A stretch of DNA of 5,523 bases from Nitrospinota bacterium (GTDB lineage: Bacteria > Nitrospinota > Nitrospinia > SZUA-224): assembly GCA_016212345.1 (NCBI GenBank), contig JACRGM010000067.1, positions 1-5,523 on the forward strand. Direction: 5' to 3'. Position 1 is the first letter of the stretch. Every line of letters starts with the position of its first letter. Positions 1 through 5,408 of the stretch are shown piece after piece. The notes beneath the pieces are model-generated. The model did no database searches. It was given only the letters and a program-made list of their open reading frames with translations, and was not told where the DNA came from. The position numbers were made by a program, and so were the translations under genes.

Positions 1-1
1 C

Positions 2-20
2 TCAAAGCAGGAGCTTTTGT
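2..20. repeat. Degenerate copy of REP-like palindrome
   Basis: The stretch has an imperfect dyad around AGG, with caaagc facing gctttt. It resembles a worn copy of the clear palindrome that follows at 29-54: both have the pattern aagc, then two or three bases, then agctt. It lies at the window edge, so the full unit may begin outside. It is read as a second unit of the same repeat family, with modest confidence. Confidence 0.4.
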
Positions 21-28
21 AACATAAC

Positions 29-54
29 CGTTCCCAAGCTGGAGCTTGGGAACG
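29..54. repeat. REP-like perfect palindrome
   Basis: Two 12-bp arms, cgttcccaagct and agcttgggaacg, are perfect reverse complements separated by only GG. Palindromes with a cccaagc/gcttggg core are, as I recall, a widespread intergenic family in many bacterial genomes and resemble REP elements moved by REP-associated (Y1) transposases. No transposase is visible here. There is no T-run after the stem, so it does not look like an intrinsic terminator, although it could still form a hairpin at the end of a transcript entering from the left. Confidence 0.65.
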
Positions 55-224
55 AGAAATAATATGGGTCTTGCTGATATAATCGGTTATATCGAATATT
101 TAAATCGATTACATCCTAACCTTATGATATTTAAAAAAAATCATGCGTTTGCCCTGGGGTGCTATGACAAAAACTAACCATACAGCTCTAAAATATATTA
201 TAATAAACAATTTAGGTAACAATA
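55..224. other. Non-coding AT-rich stretch, no gene recognised
   Basis: I see no supportable gene here. The only structure is a short dyad at 76-93, with 7-bp arms gatataa and ttatatc around tcgg; it lacks a following T-run. An open frame from the ATG at 143 encodes 32 residues and stops at 239-241. It has no Shine-Dalgarno sequence and I do not recognise the product, so it is not called. The ispD gene that often sits just before ispF is not present. Confidence 0.6.
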
Positions 225-240
225 TATATGGAAATCTATA
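225..240 (-). repeat. Solo copy of the MITE end motif
   Basis: These 16 bases are the exact reverse complement of the first 16 bases of the 125-bp element at 265-389 (positions 265-280). The two copies face each other across 24 bp, giving a perfect 16-bp stem if transcribed. The match to the element's terminal repeat does not continue further left. It may be the remnant of an older insertion or part of a larger composite arrangement. Confidence 0.6.
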
Positions 241-264
241 GTGGATGGTATAGTAAACATTAGA

Positions 265-389
265 TATAGATTTCCATATAACAAATTACACGGTGTTATC
301 AGTCGAAATCCTCGACGGCGTACCGCTCAGTACGCCTTACTCGGATTTCTCCTTCTATCCTTGTGTAATTTATTATCTGAAAATCTATA
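265..389 (+). mobile_element. MITE-like element, copy 1 (125 bp)
   Basis: This is a short non-coding element whose ends are inverted repeats of 27 bp matching at 24 positions; the left end begins tatagatttccatataac and the right end finishes tctgaaaatctata. The core is relatively GC-rich and palindromic: gaaatcc (305-311) pairs with ggatttc (343-349), and inside it ggcgtac (317-323) pairs with gtacgcc (330-336) around a six-base loop. Most of the element could therefore fold into one long hairpin. A second copy in reverse orientation lies at 4829-4953, 122 of 125 bases identical. Length, terminal repeats and lack of coding capacity fit a non-autonomous miniature inverted-repeat element; the mobilising family is unknown. 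It ends 23 bp before ispF, so it supplies most of that gene's immediate upstream DNA. Confidence 0.85.
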
Positions 390-412
390 TTTTGGAATGG
401 CATAATTTAATC

Positions 413-892
413 ATGCGTGTGGGAATTGGTTATGATGTACATCCTCTTGTTGATAATAGGAGGTTGATATTAGGTGGTGTTGAGATACCTTATATAAAGG
501 GGTTGATGGGACATTCTGATGCAGATGTCCTATTACATGCTATATGTGATGCCATTCTTGGGGCTCTAGGGGGAGGGGATATTGGGATACATTTCCCTAA
601 TACTGATCCTGGGTTTAAAGATATATCTAGTATGAGGTTACTTGGTATTGTATTGGATATACTCAGAGATAAGGGTTTTAATGTCAATAATATAGATTCA
701 ACCATAGTGGTCGAAGCACCTAAATTAGCCCCTTATATCCCTAAAATGGTGGAGAATATCTCTACTCTCCTTGAGATCGATCCATCAAGGGTAAATGTTA
801 AGGCTACAACCAGTGAGGGATTGGGATTTGTAGGAAGAGGGGAAGGTATTGTTGCATATGCAGTGGTTACTATTTCCTCATACATGGAATGA
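413..892 (+). CDS. ispF: 2-C-methyl-D-erythritol 2,4-cyclodiphosphate synthase
   Basis: IspF is a cytosolic, metal-dependent enzyme, trimeric in this family. It cyclises CDP-methylerythritol 2-phosphate to methylerythritol 2,4-cyclodiphosphate with release of CMP, a step of the MEP route to isopentenyl diphosphate. The 159 residues match the family's usual length end to end. Visible hallmarks are the metal ligands Asp8, His10 (in GYDVH) and His42, the HSDAD segment at 34-38, Asp56 in GGGDIG, the ATTSE stretch at 131-135 and the C-terminal GFVGRGEG at 138-145. The start is the ATG at 413, which gives the canonical MRVGIGYDVH terminus. The frame stays open back to an ATG at 293, but those extra 40 residues are translated from the MITE-like element and are rejected. 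Only a weak, distant purine stretch (GGAATGG, 394-400) precedes the start. The TGA stop overlaps the gltX start (ATGA), suggesting coupled translation. The frequent partner ispD is absent. Confidence 0.96.
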   Translation: MRVGIGYDVHPLVDNRRLILGGVEIPYIKGLMGHSDADVLLHAICDAILGALGGGDIGIHFPNTDPGFKDISSMRLLGIVLDILRDKGFNVNNIDSTIVVEAPKLAPYIPKMVENISTLLEIDPSRVNVKATTSEGLGFVGRGEGIVAYAVVTISSYME

Positions 893-2415
893 TGGAGATG
901 TTAAAAAGGTATAACCTTCCAAATCGAAGATCGAAGATCGAAGATCGAAAATCGAATAAAGTAAGGGTTCGATTTGCCCCTAGCCCTACAGGTTATTTAC
1001 ATATAGGTAATGCCCGCACAGCCTTTTTTAACTGGCTCTATGCGAGAAAGGAGGGGGGGAACTTTATTCTCAGGATAGAGGATACAGATAGAGGGAGATC
1101 GTCAGAGAGATTTGAGCGTATAATACTTGAGGATATGAGATGGATGGGGTTGGAGTGGGATGAAGGGCCTGATTGCGGAGGGGGGTTTGGTCCTTACCGA
1201 CAATCAGAGAGATTGAATATTTATAAAGAATATGCCTCTCAACTTATAGAGGATGGCAAGGCATATAATTGCTATTGTACCCCTGATGAATTGGAGAAGA
1301 GGAGGGATGAACTTTTAGGTAGAGGGATAGCCCCTAAATATGATGGTAGATGTCGTAATCTCTCAGAGAAGGAGAGGATAAGGTATGAAGAAGAGGGGAG
1401 GAGGCCGGCAATTAGATTTATTGTGGAAGAGGGGATGGTCGAAGTAGATGATATAATAAAGGGAAATATCTCTTTTAATTGTAATACGATTGGCGATTTT
1501 ATTATCTTACGTTCTGATAGTGTAGCATCGTATAACTTTGCAGCAGTGATTGATGACGCACTGATGGAGATTACTCATATCATTAGGGGAGAGGATCATC
1601 TTCCTAATACCCCTCGTCAGATACTTCTAAATAGGGCATTAGGATTTCCTCCACCAATGTTTGCCCATCTCTCTACAATCATGGGACATGATCGAATGCA
1701 GTTAAGTAAGCGACATAATGGGGTATCTATAGAGTATCTTAAAAAAAAGGGATTTTTGCCAGAGGCCCTATTAAATTATCTATCATTATTAGGTTGGTCC
1801 CCTGGGGGTGAAGTAGAGATTATTCCATTAGAGGATATTATAAAGAGATTTTCTTTAGAAAGGGCGTCTAAGGGGGCAGCGATCTTTGATCCTGATAAAT
1901 TAAAATGGATGAATAGTATATATATAAGGAATATGGATCTGGAAAGGTTGACAGATATCCTTATCCCCTTTATAAGGGGGGAGGGTGTTGATATAGAAGG
2001 GGTAGATAGGGGATGGCTTGAGAGGATGGTGGATACAATTCGTGATAATATAGAGACCCTTACAAGTGTAAGTGACTATATTGATATCTTTTTTGGAACA
2101 GATATTAACATATGTAAGGAAGGGATAGCTCTGCTGAAGGATAATAGTGCAATTGATGTGATAAAGGCGGTAAGAGATGAGATCAGAGAGGTTGATAGTA
2201 TTACACACGATATATATATAAAGATGGTGTCAAGTATTAAGAAGAGGATGAAACTAGAAGATAAGAGGTTATTTATGCCTATCCGTGTAGCACTTACTGG
2301 GAGGACAAAAGGCCCCCGCCTTGATAGAATATTTCCTCTTATAGATAAGGAGATATTATTAAAAAGGGTTGATAAGGCATTAGATGTATGTACTCAAAAT
2401 TTAGAGAAATTTTAA
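889..2415 (+). CDS. gltX: Glutamyl-tRNA synthetase (GluRS)
   Basis: This is a cytosolic class I aminoacyl-tRNA synthetase that joins glutamate to tRNA-Glu using ATP. At 508 residues it is slightly longer than usual because of about 24 extra N-terminal residues. The catalytic Rossmann domain opens with FAPSPTG (29-35), followed by the HIGH-type signature HIGN (38-41) and RIEDTD. The second signature reads QLSKR (271-275), where most family members have K or R first; the key lysine SK is kept. A zinc-like CYC (128-130) plus CRN (155-157) matches the E. coli Cys-x-Cys...Cys-x-His site, except that Asn replaces the His. The C-terminal half is the usual anticodon-binding helical region. The start at 889 overlaps the ispF stop; in-frame ATGs at 892 and 898 are alternatives. 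No ATG, GTG or TTG lies between 898 and the conserved core, so the extension encoded by a 7-bp array (923-957) appears to be translated. Whether the enzyme also charges tRNA-Gln cannot be told. Confidence 0.96.
   Translation: MMEMLKRYNLPNRRSKIEDRKSNKVRVRFAPSPTGYLHIGNARTAFFNWLYARKEGGNFILRIEDTDRGRSSERFERIILEDMRWMGLEWDEGPDCGGGFGPYRQSERLNIYKEYASQLIEDGKAYNCYCTPDELEKRRDELLGRGIAPKYDGRCRNLSEKERIRYEEEGRRPAIRFIVEEGMVEVDDIIKGNISFNCNTIGDFIILRSDSVASYNFAAVIDDALMEITHIIRGEDHLPNTPRQILLNRALGFPPPMFAHLSTIMGHDRMQLSKRHNGVSIEYLKKKGFLPEALLNYLSLLGWSPGGEVEIIPLEDIIKRFSLERASKGAAIFDPDKLKWMNSIYIRNMDLERLTDILIPFIRGEGVDIEGVDRGWLERMVDTIRDNIETLTSVSDYIDIFFGTDINICKEGIALLKDNSAIDVIKAVRDEIREVDSITHDIYIKMVSSIKKRMKLEDKRLFMPIRVALTGRTKGPRLDRIFPLIDKEILLKRVDKALDVCTQNLEKF
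923..957 (+). repeat. Heptamer tandem array inside gltX 5' end
   Basis: Five contiguous 7-bp units are present: atcgaag three times, then atcgaaa and atcgaat. Because seven is not a multiple of three, successive units are read in different frames, giving the charged stretch RRSKIEDRKSNK ahead of the GltX catalytic core. Adding or losing one unit would shift the frame of gltX, while a change of three would keep it. Such heptamers are more typical of intergenic DNA, and another heptamer-type array lies between two tRNA genes at 5046-5067. Confidence 0.85.
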
Positions 2416-2428
2416 GCACTTATGGACT

Positions 2429-3886
2429 ATGTTTAGAATCTATAACACATTAACAAGGCAAAAAGAGGTATTCAGAGCGATCAAGGATGGAGAGATTAGT
2501 ATGTATGTCTGCGGTGTGACTGTTTATGATTCCTGTCATATAGGGCATGCAAGGGCCATTGTTGTATTTGATGTCATTTATCGGTATCTGAAATACCTTG
2601 GGTATAAGGTAAAGTATGTCAGAAACTTTACTGATATAGATGATAAAATCATTAATAAGGCCACGAGTGAAGGGATTAGTACTCACGAGGTAGCAGAGAG
2701 ATATATCAAAGAGTTTTATAATGATATATACCCTTTGGGGATTGAGAGACCAACCTATGAACCTAAGGCAACTGATCATATTCAGGATATGATAGATATG
2801 ATCAAGATTTTAGTAGATAATGGGTATGCATATGAGGTAGGAAGGGAGGTTTTTTATTCTGTGAGTAAATTTGAGGGTTATGGGAGGCTTTCTGGTAAGA
2901 AGATTGATGAGTTATTAGCTGGGGCCAGGATTGAGGTAGATGAGCATAAGCGAGATCCTCTTGATTTTGCCTTGTGGAAGGAGAGTAAACCAGAGGAACC
3001 TGCATGGGAGAGTCCATGGGGGATGGGTAGACCTGGTTGGCATATAGAATGTTCTGCTATGAGCCATAAATATTTAGGAAAGAGATTTGATATTCATGGG
3101 GGAGGAAGGGATCTTATCTTTCCACATCATGAGAATGAGATTGCCCAATCAGAGGGTGTAACAGGAGAGAGGAGTGTTAATTACTGGATTCATAACGGTT
3201 TTGTAAATATAAATAAGGAAAAGATGTCTAAATCTCTTGGGAATTTTTTTACGGTGAGGGAGGTGTTGGAGAGATATCATCCAGAGGTCCTCAGGCTCTT
3301 TCTGATCTCTAGTCATTACAGAAGTCCGATCGATTTTTCTGATTATAATCTTAAAGAGGCAAATAAGGTATTGAACAGGTTTTATGATATCTTATGGTTT
3401 GCAAAGACTACAAATAAGGGAGCTGACTCAACAAAAAGGGATTATCATGAGATGAATAATGATCTGATGAAGAGATTTGAAGATGCGATGAATGATGATT
3501 TTAATACTGCACGGGTGATAGGATATTTAAATGATCTATTAAGAGATCTAAACAGATTGAGAGAGAGAATTCCCAATTCTACCCATAAGGAGAAAAGAGA
3601 GATATTAATTGAGATTAATAAAGGGGTAGAGGATTTAAAGAGGGTAGGGGATGTGATTGGTCTATTTGGTGTAGATCCTGATGGGTATATAAAGGGGCAG
3701 AGATTGGAAAGGATAAAGGAATTGGGTATAGAAGAGACTGAGATTAACAGGTTAATTGAAGATAGGAGTAATGCTCGCCAGAGGAAAGACTGGGATACAG
3801 CCGATAATATACGATCTGATCTGACAAGAAGAGGGATAGTCTTAGAAGATACAAAGGAAGGTACTTTATGGAAGATAAAGGATTAG
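2429..3886 (+). CDS. cysS: Cysteinyl-tRNA synthetase
   Basis: CysRS is a cytosolic, zinc-dependent class I synthetase that charges tRNA-Cys. The predicted protein has 485 residues, a little above the 461 of E. coli. The HIGH signature (HIGH, 37-40) and the KMSKS signature (265-269) are both intact. The four zinc ligands that recognise the cysteine thiol are all in place: Cys28 (MYVCG), Cys208 (in HIECSAMS), His233 and Glu237 (in FPHHENE). The C-terminal part, from about residue 300, is the helical DALR/anticodon-binding region and ends normally, with EDTKEGTLWK near the terminus. The start at 2429 gives the family-typical short lead of about 20 residues before Cys28. It follows the gltX stop by 13 bp with no clear Shine-Dalgarno sequence, so translation may depend on readthrough of ribosomes from gltX. 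The spacing to rlmB is 38 bp. No frameshift or missing residue is seen. Confidence 0.97.
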   Translation: MFRIYNTLTRQKEVFRAIKDGEISMYVCGVTVYDSCHIGHARAIVVFDVIYRYLKYLGYKVKYVRNFTDIDDKIINKATSEGISTHEVAERYIKEFYNDIYPLGIERPTYEPKATDHIQDMIDMIKILVDNGYAYEVGREVFYSVSKFEGYGRLSGKKIDELLAGARIEVDEHKRDPLDFALWKESKPEEPAWESPWGMGRPGWHIECSAMSHKYLGKRFDIHGGGRDLIFPHHENEIAQSEGVTGERSVNYWIHNGFVNINKEKMSKSLGNFFTVREVLERYHPEVLRLFLISSHYRSPIDFSDYNLKEANKVLNRFYDILWFAKTTNKGADSTKRDYHEMNNDLMKRFEDAMNDDFNTARVIGYLNDLLRDLNRLRERIPNSTHKEKREILIEINKGVEDLKRVGDVIGLFGVDPDGYIKGQRLERIKELGIEETEINRLIEDRSNARQRKDWDTADNIRSDLTRRGIVLEDTKEGTLWKIKD

Positions 3887-3924
3887 ACCCAAAATCCGAT
3901 AAGCTATAGTTCGAAGATTGTGTT

Positions 3925-4668
3925 ATGATAATATGTGGTATAAATCCACTTATAGAGGCATTGAGGTCGGGAGAGAGGAGGTTTGTAAAGATAATCTTTT
4001 CTGGTGCAAGGGATCGAAAAGGTATAAAAGAGATAATCCGTTTGGCCAAAGAGAGAAGGATCAGAATAGATGAAAAGGTGGTAGGAGATATTGATAAGAT
4101 ATGTGGTAGTCTTCCTCATCAAGGAGTGGTAGGGATTGTCTCAGAAAAGGGGTTCGTGACCCTTGATGACCTGATAGATTTATCGTTCAATAAGGAGGAG
4201 GATCCTATTATAGTAATTATAGATGGTGTAGAGGATCCTAGAAATCTGGGTTCTATAATCCGATCAGCCGAGGTCTTTGGCATGCGAGGAATAATAATCC
4301 CGAAGGATAGGTCTGTAGGATTGACAGCCACTGTTGCTAAGGCCTCAGCAGGTGCGCTGGAATATATACCTATTACAGAGGTGACCAATATTGTGCAGGT
4401 AATTGAGGTATTGAAAAGGAGAGGTTTTTGGGTAGTGGGGATTGACATGAAAGGAGAAACTGAGAGCTATTCTTTTAGATTTGAAGGGCCAATTGCTATT
4501 GTAATTGGAGGAGAATCGAGAGGTATAAGGAGACTGGTAGAGAGGAGATGTGATTTTCTGGTATCAATACCGATGATTGGCAGGATTAATTCTCTAAATG
4601 TCTCAGCGGCTAGTGCAATTATTTTTTACGAGATTATTAGGCAGAGGGCAGTAAAAAGGGGTTCATGA
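3925..4668 (+). CDS. rlmB: 23S rRNA 2'-O-methyltransferase, TrmH/SpoU family (RlmB-like)
   Basis: This is a SAM-dependent SPOUT (knotted-fold) methyltransferase. RlmB of E. coli methylates the 2'-OH of G2251 in 23S rRNA, in the peptidyl-transferase P loop; the same target is inferred here. At 247 residues it is close to the 243 of E. coli. The N-terminal substrate-binding domain begins IICGINPLIEALRSG and runs to about residue 75, including the PHQGVVGI junction. The three SpoU motifs follow: NLGSIIRSAEVFG (107-119, with Asn107 and Arg113), IGGESRGI (194-201) and IPMIGRINSLNVSAA (215-229). The N-terminal domain separates it from short TrmL-like proteins and fits RlmB/TrmH group 3, although the exact nucleotide target cannot be proven from sequence. 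The ATG at 3925 gives the canonical start. No good Shine-Dalgarno sequence is visible. It is the last protein gene before the tRNA-tuf cluster, and no intrinsic terminator follows. Confidence 0.93.
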   Translation: MIICGINPLIEALRSGERRFVKIIFSGARDRKGIKEIIRLAKERRIRIDEKVVGDIDKICGSLPHQGVVGIVSEKGFVTLDDLIDLSFNKEEDPIIVIIDGVEDPRNLGSIIRSAEVFGMRGIIIPKDRSVGLTATVAKASAGALEYIPITEVTNIVQVIEVLKRRGFWVVGIDMKGETESYSFRFEGPIAIVIGGESRGIRRLVERRCDFLVSIPMIGRINSLNVSAASAIIFYEIIRQRAVKRGS

Positions 4669-4683
4669 TATATAGATATAATT

Positions 4684-4703
4684 AGATATAAGAAGATATA
4701 AGA
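4684..4703. repeat. Two tandem 10-bp units after rlmB
   Basis: The unit agatataaga is directly repeated twice, followed by the partial agaaaa. It is preceded by related AT-rich sequence (tagatataatt). The array sits just after the rlmB stop and has no obvious stem-loop. It is likely slippage-derived simple sequence, with no function inferred. Confidence 0.55.
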
Positions 4704-4752
4704 AGAAAATCGATAAAAATAGTTATTTTGATATACAATTTGCCTGAGGATT

Positions 4753-4761
4753 TGTTATAAT
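4753..4761 (+). promoter_or_regulatory. Extended -10 promoter, candidate for the tRNA-tuf operon
   Basis: TGT followed by TATAAT is a perfect extended -10 element (TGnTATAAT) of the housekeeping sigma factor. At normal spacing the -35 region is poor, as tolerated by extended -10 promoters. Transcription would begin near 4768 and read through the second MITE-like copy (4829-4953) before reaching tRNA-Thr at 4970. In AT-rich DNA a chance TATAAT is possible, but the extra TG and the position between two operons favour a real promoter. Confidence 0.5.
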
Positions 4762-4828
4762 GAGGAATATTTTAAGAATTGGAGAATTGACTAAAATAAT
4801 TTAATTATATATAATAAAAGACTTTAGC

Positions 4829-4953
4829 TATAGATTTTCAGATAATAAATTACACAAGGCTAGAAGGAGAAATCCGAGTAAGGCGTACTGAGTGGTACGC
4901 CGTCGAGGATTTCGACTGATAACGCCGTGTAATTTGTTATATGGAAATCTATA
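4829..4953 (-). mobile_element. MITE-like element, copy 2 (125 bp, inverted)
   Basis: This is the reverse-oriented partner of the element at 265-389, with the same length and three substitutions over 125 bp, one of them in the six-base loop. The terminal repeats are intact, and here the dyad extends outward by three more bases (agc...gct). The core palindrome is conserved: gaaatcc (4869-4875) with ggatttc (4907-4913), and ggcgtac (4882-4888) with gtacgcc (4895-4901). The remaining non-coding DNA between rlmB and the first tRNA (4669-4828 and 4954-4969) holds only the 10-bp repeat and the candidate promoter. The element ends 16 bp before tRNA-Thr, so it probably lies in the leader of the tRNA-tuf transcript. 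Confidence 0.85.
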
Positions 4954-4969
4954 GCTTATGGGTGGAAAT

Positions 4970-5044
4970 GCTGGTGTAGCTCAATGGTAGAGCAGCTGAT
5001 TTGTAATCAGCAGGTTGTAGGTTCAAGCCCTATCACCAGCTCCA
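4970..5044 (+). tRNA. tRNA-Thr (anticodon UGU)
   Basis: A full cloverleaf can be drawn. The acceptor gctggtg pairs with caccagc, the D arm is gctc/gagc, the anticodon stem gctga/tcagc encloses tttgtaa (anticodon TGT), and the T arm gtagg/cctat encloses ttcaagc. The discriminator is T (5041) and CCA is encoded at 5042-5044. It reads ACA and, by wobble, other ACN threonine codons. It is the first tRNA of the cluster, in the position of E. coli thrU. Confidence 0.97.
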
Positions 5045-5045
5045 G

Positions 5046-5067
5046 TTATAAGGTTATAAGTTATAAG
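5046..5067. repeat. Heptamer repeat between tRNA-Thr and tRNA-Tyr
   Basis: Three ttataag units stand almost head to tail, with one extra G after the first unit, followed by a partial ttaa. The array fills most of the 32-bp spacer between two tRNA genes, beginning just after the encoded CCA. It belongs to the same kind of 7-bp simple repeat as the array in gltX but has a different unit. It would be removed during tRNA processing. Confidence 0.7.
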
Positions 5068-5076
5068 TTAATTTTA

Positions 5077-5158
5077 GGGGAGGTTCCCGAGTGGTTAAAG
5101 GGAACAGACTGTAAATCTGTCGGTCATGCCTTCGGAGGTTCGAATCCTCCCCTCCCCA
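5077..5158 (+). tRNA. tRNA-Tyr (anticodon GUA)
   Basis: The acceptor ggggagg pairs with cctcccc, all seven pairs G-C. The anticodon stem acaga/tctgt encloses ctgtaaa, giving anticodon GTA. A 13-base variable region marks it as class II, as expected for bacterial tRNA-Tyr. The T arm ggagg/cctcc encloses ttcgaat. The discriminator is A (5158); the next bases are TGA, so CCA is not encoded and must be added after transcription. It matches the position of E. coli tyrU. Confidence 0.97.
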
Positions 5159-5197
5159 TGATACAAAAGAAGAAAAATTTGATATAATATAAAAAGA

Positions 5198-5213
5198 TAT
5201 AGATTTTCATATA
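5198..5213 (+). repeat. Second solo copy of the MITE end motif
   Basis: The sequence matches 15 of 16 bases of the left end of the 125-bp element (265-280), with one C-to-T change, and has the same orientation as copy 1. It lies in the 60-bp AT-rich spacer between tRNA-Tyr and tRNA-Gly, five bases before the tRNA-Gly gene. No opposite end is found nearby, so it is either a remnant or an independent AT-rich motif. Confidence 0.5.
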
Positions 5214-5218
5214 AGTAA

Positions 5219-5295
5219 GCGGGAATAGCTCAAATGGCTAGAGCATCAGCCTTCCAAGCTGAGGGTTGCGGGTTCGAGACCCGTTTCCCGCTCCA
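5219..5295 (+). tRNA. tRNA-Gly (anticodon UCC)
   Basis: The acceptor gcgggaa pairs with ttcccgc and the D arm is gctc/gagc. The anticodon stem tcagc/gctga encloses cttccaa, giving anticodon TCC for GGA and GGG codons. The T arm gcggg/cccgt encloses ttcgaga. The discriminator is T (5292) and CCA is encoded at 5293-5295. It occupies the place of E. coli glyT and is separated from the next tRNA by only 13 bp. Confidence 0.97.
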
Positions 5296-5308
5296 TGATT
5301 GGTCTCAT

Positions 5309-5380
5309 GCCCGCGTAGCTCAGTGGTGGAGCGCTTCCTTGGTAAGGAAGAGGTCACCGGTTCAAGCCCGGTCGTGGGCT
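5309..5380 (+). tRNA. tRNA-Thr (anticodon GGU)
   Basis: The acceptor gcccgcg pairs with cgtgggc, with one G-U pair. The anticodon stem cttcc/ggaag encloses ttggtaa, giving anticodon GGT for ACC and ACU codons. The T arm accgg/ccggt encloses ttcaagc. The discriminator is T (5380), followed by TCA, so CCA is not encoded. It ends 28 bp before the tuf start, in the place of E. coli thrT. Confidence 0.97.
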
Positions 5381-5393
5381 TCAGATGAATAAT

Positions 5394-5403
5394 GGGGAGG
5401 AGG
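5394..5403 (+). promoter_or_regulatory. Strong Shine-Dalgarno sequence of tuf
   Basis: The purine run GGGGAGGAGG ends five bases before the ATG at 5409. It is the only near-perfect ribosome binding site in the window; the four upstream protein genes have weak or no such site. This fits the very high expression of EF-Tu and fixes the start codon. Confidence 0.9.
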
Positions 5404-5408
5404 AATAA

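Noticed and set aside
1..60. CRISPR-like repeat at the left edge
   Set aside because: Only two dissimilar palindromes, without regular spacers or identical repeats.
143..241. 32-residue open frame beginning MRLPWGAMTK
   Set aside because: No ribosome binding site and no recognised family. It ends in the solo repeat motif and is AT-rich low-complexity after the first ten codons.
361..391. Promoter for ispF formed by the element's right end (TTGTGT ... TATATT)
   Set aside because: Spacing of about 19 bp and weak -35. It is possible but not distinguishable from AT-rich background.
2422..2436. Four-codon ORF (ATG GAC TAT GTT TAG) overlapping the cysS start
   Set aside because: Could be a tiny leader, but it lacks a Shine-Dalgarno sequence and cysteine codons. 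Most likely chance.
3900..3920. Sequence ataagctatag plus tcgaaga between cysS and rlmB, resembling the outer flank of element copy 2 and one gltX heptamer
   Set aside because: An 11-base match and a single heptamer unit in AT-rich DNA may be coincidence. There is no terminal repeat or second unit.
4709..4733. Possible intrinsic terminator after rlmB (aaaata/tatttt dyad)
   Set aside because: The stem is six A-T pairs with a two-base loop and no T-tract. It is too weak to be called.
4984..5187. 67-residue forward open frame across tRNA-Thr and tRNA-Tyr
   Set aside because: It is the translation of two tRNA genes, with the familiar spurious GSSPITS and GSNPPLP segments, and is not a protein gene.
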